Shown: positions 1 through 5,705 of the stretch, piece by piece
How the letters are laid out: every line of letters starts with the position of its first letter
How positions within the stretch are numbered: the stretch's first letter is position 1
Origin: Actinomycetota bacterium
GTDB lineage: Bacteria; Actinomycetota; Thermoleophilia; Gaiellales; Gaiellaceae
Assembly (NCBI GenBank): GCA_005883245.1
Contig: VAXT01000039.1
Span: forward strand, 1-7,724
Length of the DNA stretch: 7,724 nt
Reading direction: 5' to 3'
Program-made: the position numbers and the translations under genes
Notes under the pieces: generated by a model
The model's input: the letters and a program-made list of their open reading frames with translations, nothing else
Databases searched by the model: none
Told to the model about the DNA's origin: nothing

Positions 1-691
1 CCTCCCGTTGGGCGATCCCGATCTCCTCGATGCCGCCCGCGGCCAGGTCGAGCAGGTCGTCGAGCTGGTCGCGGTCGAGCGGGGCGCGCTCGGCCGTCGC
101 CTGCACCTCGATCAGCCGTCCGTCGCCGGCCATGACGACATTCACGTCCACCTCGGCGGAGGAATCTTCCACGTAGTCGAGGTCGAGGAGCGCCTCGCCC
201 GCGACGATCCCCACCGAAACGGCCGCGACCGAATCGGCCAACGCGCGTCCGAGCCCGACGTGGTCGAGCGCTCTCCGCGCCGCGACGTATGCGCCCGAGA
301 TCGCGGCGCACCGAGTGCCGCCGTCGGCCTGGAGCACGTCGCAGTCCAGCCAGAGCGTCCGCTCTCCGAGCGCCTCCATGTCGGCCACGGCTCGGAGCGC
401 CCGGCCGATCAGCCGCTGGATCTCGACCGTCCGCCCCTTCTGCCGCCCCGTGCTGGCCTCGCGCTGCGTGCGCTGGCCGGTCGAGGCCGGGAGCATCGAG
501 TACTCGGCGGTCAACCAGCCACGTCCGTTTCCGGCCAGCCAGCGGGGGACGCCGTCCTCGAGCGACGCCGTGCACAGCACCCTCGTCTTGCCGCAGGAGA
601 TGAGCGCCGAGCCGCTCGCCTGCTCGAGGAAGTCGGGCTCGATCGTGAGCGTCCGCAGCTCGTCGGTGCGTCTGCCGCTCGGACGCGTCAC
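1..691 (-). CDS. rph: RNase PH (3' end of gene cut off by window edge)
   Basis: Phosphorolytic 3'-to-5' exoribonuclease that trims the 3' ends of tRNA precursors in the cytoplasm, using phosphate and releasing nucleoside diphosphates. I translated 230 codons from a GTG at 691-689; the family is usually about 240 residues, so only the last few are missing. Family hallmarks seen: the N-terminal RPSGRRTDELR (residues 3-13), GRQKGRTVEIQRLIGRALR (82-100) with the phosphate-site arginines, GGTR (124-127), the acidic DLDYVEDSSAEVDVNVV stretch (170-186) that carries the catalytic/metal aspartates, and EVQATAE (195-201). It starts inside the stop of murI (GTGA overlap at 688-691), so translation is probably coupled to murI and the start choice is firm. 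In actinobacteria an XTP/dITP diphosphatase gene often follows, but it would lie outside this window. Confidence 0.97.
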   Translation of the reverse strand, partial: MTRPSGRRTDELRTLTIEPDFLEQASGSALISCGKTRVLCTASLEDGVPRWLAGNGRGWLTAEYSMLPASTGQRTQREASTGRQKGRTVEIQRLIGRALRAVADMEALGERTLWLDCDVLQADGGTRCAAISGAYVAARRALDHVGLGRALADSVAAVSVGIVAGEALLDLDYVEDSSAEVDVNVVMAGDGRLIEVQATAERAPLDRDQLDDLLDLAAGGIEEIGIAQRE

Positions 692-1509
692 GCCGGAGCC
701 GCCTCCAACTCGGCGATCGCGACGTGCTCGACCTCGCCCAGCGGAAGCTGCAGGAAGCGTTCGCCGATCGTGCGGAACCGCTCCGGGTCTCCCGTCGTCA
801 GGAACCGGTAGACGCCCTCACGCCCGGGATCGTTCGCGAACCCTTTCCGCTCGAGCGTCTCCGTCACCTCGCGCGCCGTTTCCTCCGCGGAGAAGACGAG
901 CGTCACGCCGCGGCCGAAGACGCGCTGGAGGATGGGCCTGATCAGCGGGTAGTGCGTGCAGCCGAGGATGACCGTGTCCACCCGGGCCTCCTTCAGGGGC
1001 GCCGCGTACTCGCGGACGGCCTCGACAGTCTCGGCGCCGAAAGGCTCGTCGCTCTCGATCAGCGGCACGAGACGAGGGCACGCGACGGGGAAGAGCCGAA
1101 CGCCTGCGTCGAGCGTGTGCACGAGCTCCGCATAGCGCCCGGCGGTGACGGTCGCCTGCGTCGCGAGCAGGCCGATGCGGCGGTTGCGCGTGGTCTGCAC
1201 CGCAGCGTGCGCCTCGGGCGTGATCACGCCGACGATCGGCACCTCGAGCCGCTCCTGGAGCTCGGGCAGCGCCGCCGAGGTCGCGGCATTGCACGCGGCG
1301 ACGACGAGCTTGACGCCCTGAGCCTCGAGGTAGCCGGCGATCTCCCCCGCGTAGCGGCGAATCTCGTCCAGTGGCCGCGGCCCGTAGGGAAGGCGCGCGA
1401 GGTCGCCGAGGTAGATGAAGTCCTCGTGCGGCATCGTCACCAGGCACTCGTGGAGCACCGTCAGACCGCCGGTGCCCGAGTCGAAGACGCCTACCGGCCG
1501 GGGGTCCAT
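688..1509 (-). CDS. murI: Glutamate racemase
   Basis: Cofactor-independent racemase that converts L-glutamate to D-glutamate for peptidoglycan precursors; cytoplasmic. The 273 residues match the normal family length. Both catalytic cysteines are present: C73 in ACNAATS (72-78) and C184 in GCTHYPLI (183-190). Also seen are the N-terminal FDSGTGG (9-15), PYG (41-43), an acidic E152, and a C-terminal FLTTGDP (236-242) typical of the family. Small departures from the commonest motif forms are CNAAT instead of CNTAT and GDLAR instead of GDTAR. The ATG at 1509-1507 has no Shine-Dalgarno sequence, but TACAAT lies six bases upstream, so a leaderless mRNA is likely. The stop overlaps the GTG of rph by four bases. 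The 5' end diverges from the secreted hydrolase gene across only 22 bases. Confidence 0.97.
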   Translation of the reverse strand: MDPRPVGVFDSGTGGLTVLHECLVTMPHEDFIYLGDLARLPYGPRPLDEIRRYAGEIAGYLEAQGVKLVVAACNAATSAALPELQERLEVPIVGVITPEAHAAVQTTRNRRIGLLATQATVTAGRYAELVHTLDAGVRLFPVACPRLVPLIESDEPFGAETVEAVREYAAPLKEARVDTVILGCTHYPLIRPILQRVFGRGVTLVFSAEETAREVTETLERKGFANDPGREGVYRFLTTGDPERFRTIGERFLQLPLGEVEHVAIAELEAAPA

Positions 1510-1515
1510 GGCGCG

Positions 1516-1521
1516 ATTGTA
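1516..1521 (-). promoter_or_regulatory. Predicted -10 box of murI, leaderless type
   Basis: On the minus strand the box reads TACAAT and is followed by six bases (CGCGCC) and then the murI ATG. If the final T is at -7, the transcription start falls exactly on the A of the ATG. No convincing -35 hexamer is visible 16-18 bases upstream, which would lie inside the divergent hydrolase coding region. No Shine-Dalgarno sequence fits in the gap. TANNNT without a good -35, placed just before an RTG, is the known pattern of leaderless actinobacterial genes. That this promoter is active is inference. Confidence 0.6.
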
Positions 1522-1525
1522 GGCT
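1520..1525 (+). promoter_or_regulatory. Predicted -10 box of the secreted hydrolase, leaderless type
   Basis: TAGGCT is followed by six bases (CACCGC) and the ATG at 1532, so the predicted +1 is the A of the ATG. It shares the central TA (1520-1521) with the opposing murI box, giving ATTGTAGGCT, an A-NNN-TA-NNN-T dyad centred at 1520.5. The match to the -10 consensus is weaker than for murI (G and C at inner positions), and no -35 element is obvious. Confidence 0.5.
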
Positions 1526-1531
1526 CACCGC

Positions 1532-2959
1532 ATGTCGCGTCTCGCCGCAGCGCTCGCCGTTCTCGCGTTCGCCTTCCCGGCAACGGCCTCGGCGTTCGGC
1601 AAGGAGGACACGCCGATCACGATGAGCGACGGTGTCAAGATCGCGGCCACGTACTACGTACCGGACGGATCCCCGCCGGCGCCCGGCTGGCCGGCGGTCA
1701 TGCTCCTGCACGGGCTCGGCGGAAGCAGGACCGCCCCCACTCCGCTCGGGATGTCGCTGAACTCGGTCGCCGAGACACAGCTCGTCCCTCAGGGCTACGC
1801 GGTGCTGACGTTCGACGCGCGCGGACACGGGCAGTCGGAGGGGTTCGTCTCGATCGACGGCCCACGCGAGATCCAGGACGTCCGTGAGCTCTTCAACTGG
1901 CTCGCCGCACAGCCGGGCGTCGACGGACAGCGCATCGGCGCGTTCGGCTACTCGTACGGCGGCGGCGCGATCTGGCGTGCGACGGCCGAGGGCGTGCCGT
2001 TCGCCGCGATCGAGCCCGCGATCGCGTGGATCGACCTCGATTCCGCGCTGCTTCCGCAGAACCTCGCGCGGTCGGGCGTCGTCCTCGGCTTCTGGCAGGC
2101 GATTCAGGCCAGAGCCGCTCCCGGCCTCGACTTGCTCGTGAACGACGCGATCACGGGCCAGAATCTCGCGGCGGTCCACGCGTTCGCCGACCAGCGGTCC
2201 GTTCGCACGCTCCTGGGCTCGATCCACGTGCCGACCTTCCTCGTGCAGGGACGGCGCGACTTCGCCTTCGACGCCGACCAGGCGCTCACGGCCTACGCGC
2301 GGCTGAAGGTCCCGAAGCGGCTCTACCTCGGCGACTTCGGGCACCCGCCGGCCCCGAACCCGCCTGGAGAAGGGGCACATGTCCTAGCGGTGGCCCGTCA
2401 GTGGTTCGACCGCTACCTGAAGGGCCTCCCGAACGGCATCGACCGGCAGACGCCGATCGAGGTCGCACCGGATCCGTGGACCGGGCGGACGTTCCGCTAC
2501 CGGAAGCTGCCCGCCCGCAAGACGCTCCGGTTCTCGTTCCCCGGCCGCGCGGAAATCCGTTCCGCAGGCAAGGTCGCGCGAACGACGCGGCGCTTGCGTG
2601 CTCGCACCGAGACCTTCGGCTCGCCGGTCCTCCGCGTCTCGCTGGCAAGCCCGAACGGCTGGCCGCAGGTGGTGGCGGTCCTCTCGGCGCTGACGCCGCA
2701 GCGGAAGGAGATCGTCGTCAGCGCCGGTGGTGCGCGCGTCCGCCTCGGCCCGAAGCCGAAACCGATCGGGGTCCGCTTGATCTCACAGCTGACGGCGATT
2801 CCCAGGGGCTCGCGGCTACGGCTGACGATCGCCGCCACCTCGACCGCACAGAGCCCCAGGAACCTGCTCTACCTCACGGGCGTTCCCCGCTCCTCGCGGC
2901 TCGTCGTCGGCCCCGCGCGTCTCAGCGTGCCGCTGATGGTGAAGCCGATATCCCGCTGA
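1532..2959 (+). CDS. Secreted alpha/beta hydrolase, X-Pro dipeptidyl-peptidase/CocE (S15) type
   Basis: 475-residue exported serine hydrolase. A signal peptide covers residues 1-21 (hydrophobic core 4-17, cleavage after ASA at 19-21), so it probably acts outside the membrane. The fold features run in order: HGLGG oxyanion region (60-64), the S15-type DARGHGQSEG (95-104), nucleophile elbow GYSYG with S141, likely acid D243 in QGRRDFAF, and likely H271 in GDFGHPP. After about residue 310 a basic, beta-rich region resembles the C-terminal jelly roll of X-Pro dipeptidyl peptidases and cocaine-esterase-like acylases. These enzymes cut peptide or ester bonds; the actual substrate cannot be read from sequence. 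The ATG directly after the signal-like TAGGCT box is the only start that keeps the signal peptide. It diverges from murI. An 88-base gap with its own promoter-like elements separates it from the next gene, so the two are probably not strictly one operon. Confidence 0.88.
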   Translation: MSRLAAALAVLAFAFPATASAFGKEDTPITMSDGVKIAATYYVPDGSPPAPGWPAVMLLHGLGGSRTAPTPLGMSLNSVAETQLVPQGYAVLTFDARGHGQSEGFVSIDGPREIQDVRELFNWLAAQPGVDGQRIGAFGYSYGGGAIWRATAEGVPFAAIEPAIAWIDLDSALLPQNLARSGVVLGFWQAIQARAAPGLDLLVNDAITGQNLAAVHAFADQRSVRTLLGSIHVPTFLVQGRRDFAFDADQALTAYARLKVPKRLYLGDFGHPPAPNPPGEGAHVLAVARQWFDRYLKGLPNGIDRQTPIEVAPDPWTGRTFRYRKLPARKTLRFSFPGRAEIRSAGKVARTTRRLRARTETFGSPVLRVSLASPNGWPQVVAVLSALTPQRKEIVVSAGGARVRLGPKPKPIGVRLISQLTAIPRGSRLRLTIAATSTAQSPRNLLYLTGVPRSSRLVVGPARLSVPLMVKPISR

Positions 2960-2964
2960 GCCTA

Positions 2965-2999
2965 TTGACTCGTGGTTCTCGGGCGCTGTTAACTCGGGG
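2965..2999 (+). repeat. Two imperfect 11-base direct repeats upstream of the 3048 gene
   Basis: TTGACTCGTGG at 2965-2975 and TTAACTCGGGG at 2989-2999 match at 9 of 11 positions and are offset by 24 bases. A further CTCGGGCGC (2978-2986) resembles CTCGGGGCGC just downstream. They could be tandem -35-like elements or binding sites for a regulator. They are short, so chance is not excluded. Confidence 0.35.
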
Positions 3000-3017
3000 C
3001 GCGATCCTTCGTCTAAT
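2989..3017 (+). promoter_or_regulatory. Candidate core promoter of the 3048 gene
   Basis: TTAACT (2989-2994) and TCTAAT (3012-3017) are separated by 17 bases and match the -35 and -10 consensus at 4 of 6 and 5 of 6 positions. The predicted start near 3024 would give a leader of about 24 bases that includes the ribosome binding site. An alternative upstream pair is TTGACT (2965-2970) with TTAACT (2989-2994), spacing 18. The stretch is clearly more A+T rich than the surrounding coding DNA. Confidence 0.5.
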
Positions 3018-3030
3018 GCACGTGAACTCC

Positions 3031-3044
3031 GAGGAAAGGAAAGG
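3031..3044 (+). promoter_or_regulatory. Ribosome binding site of the 3048 gene
   Basis: The purine run GAGGAAAGGAAAGG lies just before the ATG at 3048, with two overlapping Shine-Dalgarno cores (GAGG and AAAGG). It is by far the strongest such site in the window and fixes the start. It contrasts with the murI, 1532 and 4145 genes, which have none, and suggests high expression. Confidence 0.75.
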
Positions 3045-3047
3045 TAA

Positions 3048-4067
3048 ATGAGTAGGTTGATCCGGCTTGGGCTCGTCGCCGCTGGGGTCTTGGTCTCCCT
3101 TGCGTTCACGGGCTCGGCCCTCGCTTCATATGCGCCGAGCCTGACCGTCACCTCGTCGGTGAACGCTCCCGGGAAGCCGACGAGCCTCTTGCTGGGCCAC
3201 ATCCAGTCCGCGGCGGACGACCCGACCGCGAAGGACACGATCTACGCGCCGCTCGGCTACGGCGTGAATCTCTCGCAGGCGCCGGGCACGCAGATCGGGG
3301 ACGTCAGCGCTCGCCTCATCCTGCGGGGCGGCGGAAACGCCGAGGTGGATGTGGACGGACGCGTGGTCGCGGACAATCCCGCAAACCACCCGAACGATCA
3401 GTGTGCGCCCGGCCTGCACCAGGCCGTCTGGAACCTGAACATCACGGTCGCGGGCACGCCGTTGACGGTTCCCCTCTACGTCGACGCGATCACGACCGGC
3501 CCCGAGGCCACCTTTGCGTCGGCGAAGGTCCAGCTCTGCCTGGCCGGCCCGATCGGGACGCCCGCCGGCGCGCAGCTCGAGTTCGCGTTCTTCGACGTCA
3601 ACGGGGTCTTCACGACGCCGTCGAGCACGACCGACCACGTCTGGCACGCGACCTTCACGCCGTACGTGGCGGGCACGCCGCAGCCGAACCCCGCCGGCAC
3701 GACCGAGGGGCAGGCCGTCGTCCCGGGACGAATCGGGCTTGCGATGAAGACGAAGAGCCTCAGGCACGGGGTCGTGATCGTCTCCGGGCGGCTGCTCGTC
3801 GACGGGCAGGCCTTCCGCGGAGCGCTCGTCGAGCTCTACAAGCCGGGCGCCAGCAAGCGCATCGGCAAGGCACGGACGAACGGCAAGGGCAACTACTCCA
3901 TCCGCATCAAGATCAAGAGGAAGACGCTCGTGCTCGCCCAGGTGTTCGTCCTCGGAGACCTGCCGAGCTGTCCCGCCCCCGGGCTACCTGGAGTGCCGCA
4001 GGGATGTAAGACGGCGACGCTCTCGTTCTTCGCCGTCAAGATCGGCATCGCTCGCCGGAAGAAGTAG
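3048..4067 (+). CDS. Secreted protein of unknown function with C-terminal Ig-like/carboxypeptidase-regulatory-like domain
   Basis: 339 residues; I do not recognise a named family. A clear signal peptide covers residues 1-26 (RLIR basic start, hydrophobic core to about 20, cleavage after ALA at 24-26). No lipobox and no later membrane segment are seen, so it should be released or wall-associated. Residues 28-205 form a beta-rich domain with two cysteines (C119, C164), possibly a disulfide. Residues 206-228 are a Pro/Thr/Gly linker. Residues 237-335 read like a carboxypeptidase-regulatory or Ig-like beta sandwich (VSGRLLVDGQAFRGALVELY, then TNGKGNYSIRIKI), interrupted by a Cys-Pro-Gly loop with C308 and C320. 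The C-terminus is very basic (IARRKK). No catalytic motif is visible, so a binding or structural surface role is the most that can be inferred. It has its own promoter region, a strong ribosome binding site and a terminator hairpin, and so is probably monocistronic. Confidence 0.85.
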   Translation: MSRLIRLGLVAAGVLVSLAFTGSALASYAPSLTVTSSVNAPGKPTSLLLGHIQSAADDPTAKDTIYAPLGYGVNLSQAPGTQIGDVSARLILRGGGNAEVDVDGRVVADNPANHPNDQCAPGLHQAVWNLNITVAGTPLTVPLYVDAITTGPEATFASAKVQLCLAGPIGTPAGAQLEFAFFDVNGVFTTPSSTTDHVWHATFTPYVAGTPQPNPAGTTEGQAVVPGRIGLAMKTKSLRHGVVIVSGRLLVDGQAFRGALVELYKPGASKRIGKARTNGKGNYSIRIKIKRKTLVLAQVFVLGDLPSCPAPGLPGVPQGCKTATLSFFAVKIGIARRKK

Positions 4068-4080
4068 GTCGCGATTTCGA

Positions 4081-4112
4081 GCATGGGAGGCTCCGCGCGG
4101 GGCCTCCCGTGC
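4081..4112 (+). terminator. Terminator-like hairpin after the 3048 gene
   Basis: The arms at 4081-4094 and 4099-4112 pair over 14 bases with only two G-U wobbles (4084/4109 and 4092/4101) around the tetraloop GCGC. It begins 14 bases after the stop codon. There is no U tract behind it (CGTCTGCTGG follows), as is common for terminators in high-G+C actinobacteria. It may instead serve as a 3' end stabiliser or a weak terminator. It also insulates the promoter of the 4145 gene. Confidence 0.65.
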
Positions 4113-4132
4113 CGTCTGCTGGAAGCGACCGC

Positions 4133-4138
4133 TAGCCT
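4133..4138 (+). promoter_or_regulatory. Predicted -10 box of the DUF72 gene, leaderless type
   Basis: TAGCCT is followed by six bases (GGCGGC) and the GTG at 4145, which places the predicted +1 on the first base of the start codon. No Shine-Dalgarno sequence precedes the GTG. The geometry is the same as for the 1509 and 1532 starts. Confidence 0.5.
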
Positions 4139-4144
4139 GGCGGC

Positions 4145-5101
4145 GTGGCGGCGACGATCCGTGTCGGCACGTGCTCGTGGGCGGACGATGCGCTCACGAA
4201 GTACTGGTACCCGAAAGGCGTTCCCCCGGGCGCGCGCCTCGGCTTCTACGCGGAGCATTTCGACACGGTGGAGGTCGACTCCACCTACTACCGCCTGCCG
4301 GCCGAAGAGATGGTCCAGCGCTGGGCCGAGCGCACGCCGGACGGATTCGTGATGCACGTCAAGGCCTTCGGCGTCATGACACGGCACCCGGTCAAGGTCG
4401 AGCAGCTTCCGCCCGACCTCCGGGACGAGGCGCCTCAGGACGAGCGGGGACGCGTCGATCGCCCCTCACGCGAGTTCCGGGGCGAGGTCTTCCGGCGCTT
4501 CCTGGAGGCGCTCGAGCCGCTGCGCTCGGCCGGGAAGCTCGGCGGGTTGCTGTTTCAGTTCCCCCCGTACGTCGTCCCCAAGGAGGCGTCGTACGACTAC
4601 CTCGCCTGGGCGCGCGAGCAGATCGGGGACGACGAGATGCTCGTCGAGTTCCGGCATCGGAGCTGGTACGAGGAGGAGCAGCGCGACGAGACGCTGCGCT
4701 TCCTCGAGGAGCACAAGATGTCCCACGTCGTCGTCGATGCGCCCCAGACCGAGGGCAAGAACGTCCCGCTAACCGTGCTCGCGCTGACCTCGCCGATCCT
4801 CTACGTGCGCATGCACGGCCGGAACGCGGAGACGTGGAACGTGCGCGGCGGGAGCGCTGCGGAGCGCTTCGACTACCTGTACTCCGACGAAGAGCTCGCC
4901 GAGTGGGTGCCGCAGCTGAAGGAGCTGGCCGACCAGGCGGAACAGGCGTACGTGGTGTTCAACAACAACAACCGCAGCCGCGTCGGCGGCCGGGAAAAGG
5001 CCCAGGCGCCGACGAACGCCGAGATGCTGCGGGACCAGCTCGCGCAGGCGAAGATGCCGGTCAGCGGGCCCGGCTCAGCAGCTCGCGCAGGATCTCGTTG
5101 A
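4145..5101 (+). CDS. DUF72 (YecE-like) TIM-barrel protein
   Basis: 318 residues of the widespread DUF72 family, which has a TIM-barrel fold and no established reaction. Family signatures seen: GTCSW (8-12), FYAEHFDTVEVDSTYYR (34-50), the HVKAF strand (71-75), LLFQFPP (135-141), EFRHRSW (168-174), YVRMHGRN (220-227) and VFNNNN (271-276). The length is a little above typical because the last dozen or so residues (from about 307, Gly/Ala/Ser/Arg rich) run into the antisense of the neighbouring hydrolase. The family core seems to end near AEMLRDQLA (292-300). The start is a GTG with an adjacent TAGCCT box and no Shine-Dalgarno sequence. ATIRVGTCSW follows at once, as in other family members, so the start is well supported. 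It follows a terminator-like hairpin and converges on the right-hand operon, so it is probably a single-gene transcript. Confidence 0.93.
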   Translation: MAATIRVGTCSWADDALTKYWYPKGVPPGARLGFYAEHFDTVEVDSTYYRLPAEEMVQRWAERTPDGFVMHVKAFGVMTRHPVKVEQLPPDLRDEAPQDERGRVDRPSREFRGEVFRRFLEALEPLRSAGKLGGLLFQFPPYVVPKEASYDYLAWAREQIGDDEMLVEFRHRSWYEEEQRDETLRFLEEHKMSHVVVDAPQTEGKNVPLTVLALTSPILYVRMHGRNAETWNVRGGSAAERFDYLYSDEELAEWVPQLKELADQAEQAYVVFNNNNRSRVGGREKAQAPTNAEMLRDQLAQAKMPVSGPGSAARAGSR

Positions 5102-5705
5102 AACGCTCGGGCGCGTCGACGCTGACGACGTGGCCTGCGCCCTCGACGACCTCGAACAGGCCGTCGGGAGCCGACTCGGCGATCTGACGGGCCTCGTCGA
5201 CCGGGAGGATCTCGTCCCGGTCTCCGACGACGACCGTCAGCGGGCCTGCGAACGAGGCGACGACGTCGGTCGCGTCGCGCCGGTCGCGGAGTGCTTCGAT
5301 CCCGCGGACGAGCTCTTCGGTCGTGCGGTCCTCCGGGCCCGGTGGTGAGAACTCCCGGTTCCAGCCTTCGATGCCCTCGGCCAGGACGACGCGGATCATC
5401 TCCTCGCGGGCAGCGCGCCGTTCGGGCGGATCGGCCGTTGCACGCGAGCCGGCTACGAGGAGGGCCTTGACCCGATCGGGCGCCGCGCGCGCCATCGCGA
5501 ACGCGACGTAGCCGCCCAGCGAGGCGCCGACGGCCACGAGGTCGCCGTCGGCCCGTTCGAGGACGTGCTCCGCCCAGCCGTCGACGGAGTTTCCGCCGAG
5601 GTCGTAGAAGCTCGGGACGTAGACGTCCTCCTCGGCGAGCGCGTCGAGCTGCGGCTCCCACATGCGCTCGTCGAGCGGGAACGCGTGGAGCAGGACGACC
5701 TTCAC
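5061..5705 (-). CDS. Small alpha/beta hydrolase
   Basis: 214 residues, cytoplasmic, with no signal peptide. The catalytic set is complete: HAFP oxyanion region (7-10), nucleophile elbow GASLGG with S62, acid D164 in GDRDEILP (161-168), and H192 in GAGHVV (189-194). The small cap (about residues 88-150) suggests an esterase or lactonase-like member of the large family that includes BioH, PcaD and MhpC-like enzymes; the substrate is not predictable. The GTG at 5705-5703 overlaps the stop of the GNAT gene as GTGA and puts VKVVLLHAFP at the N-terminus, the expected first strand. The reading frame stays open far upstream, but that part is antisense-type shadow over the GNAT gene. This is the last gene of the operon. 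Its 3' end overlaps the convergent DUF72 gene by 41 bases, and no terminator is visible between them. Confidence 0.92.
   Translation of the reverse strand: MKVVLLHAFPLDERMWEPQLDALAEEDVYVPSFYDLGGNSVDGWAEHVLERADGDLVAVGASLGGYVAFAMARAAPDRVKALLVAGSRATADPPERRAAREEMIRVVLAEGIEGWNREFSPPGPEDRTTEELVRGIEALRDRRDATDVVASFAGPLTVVVGDRDEILPVDEARQIAESAPDGLFEVVEGAGHVVSVDAPERFNEILRELLSRAR

Noticed and set aside
8..811. A 267-codon plus-strand frame at the left edge
   Set aside because: It is antisense to RNase PH, which shows its complete set of motifs on the minus strand.
724..1887. A 387-codon plus-strand frame opposite murI
   Set aside because: It is an antisense shadow with no recognisable domain and Arg/Asp/His-rich composition. 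It covers a confidently assigned murI and the start of the hydrolase.
818..2380. A 520-codon open frame on the minus strand across murI and the secreted hydrolase
   Set aside because: It is out of frame with murI and antisense to the hydrolase. The translation is Arg/Gly-rich low-complexity sequence, as expected from shadow frames in high-G+C DNA, and both true genes have clear family motifs.
2026..3051. A 341-codon plus-strand frame overlapping the secreted hydrolase
   Set aside because: It is an alternative frame inside the hydrolase, with typical Arg/Pro/Ala shadow composition and no family match.
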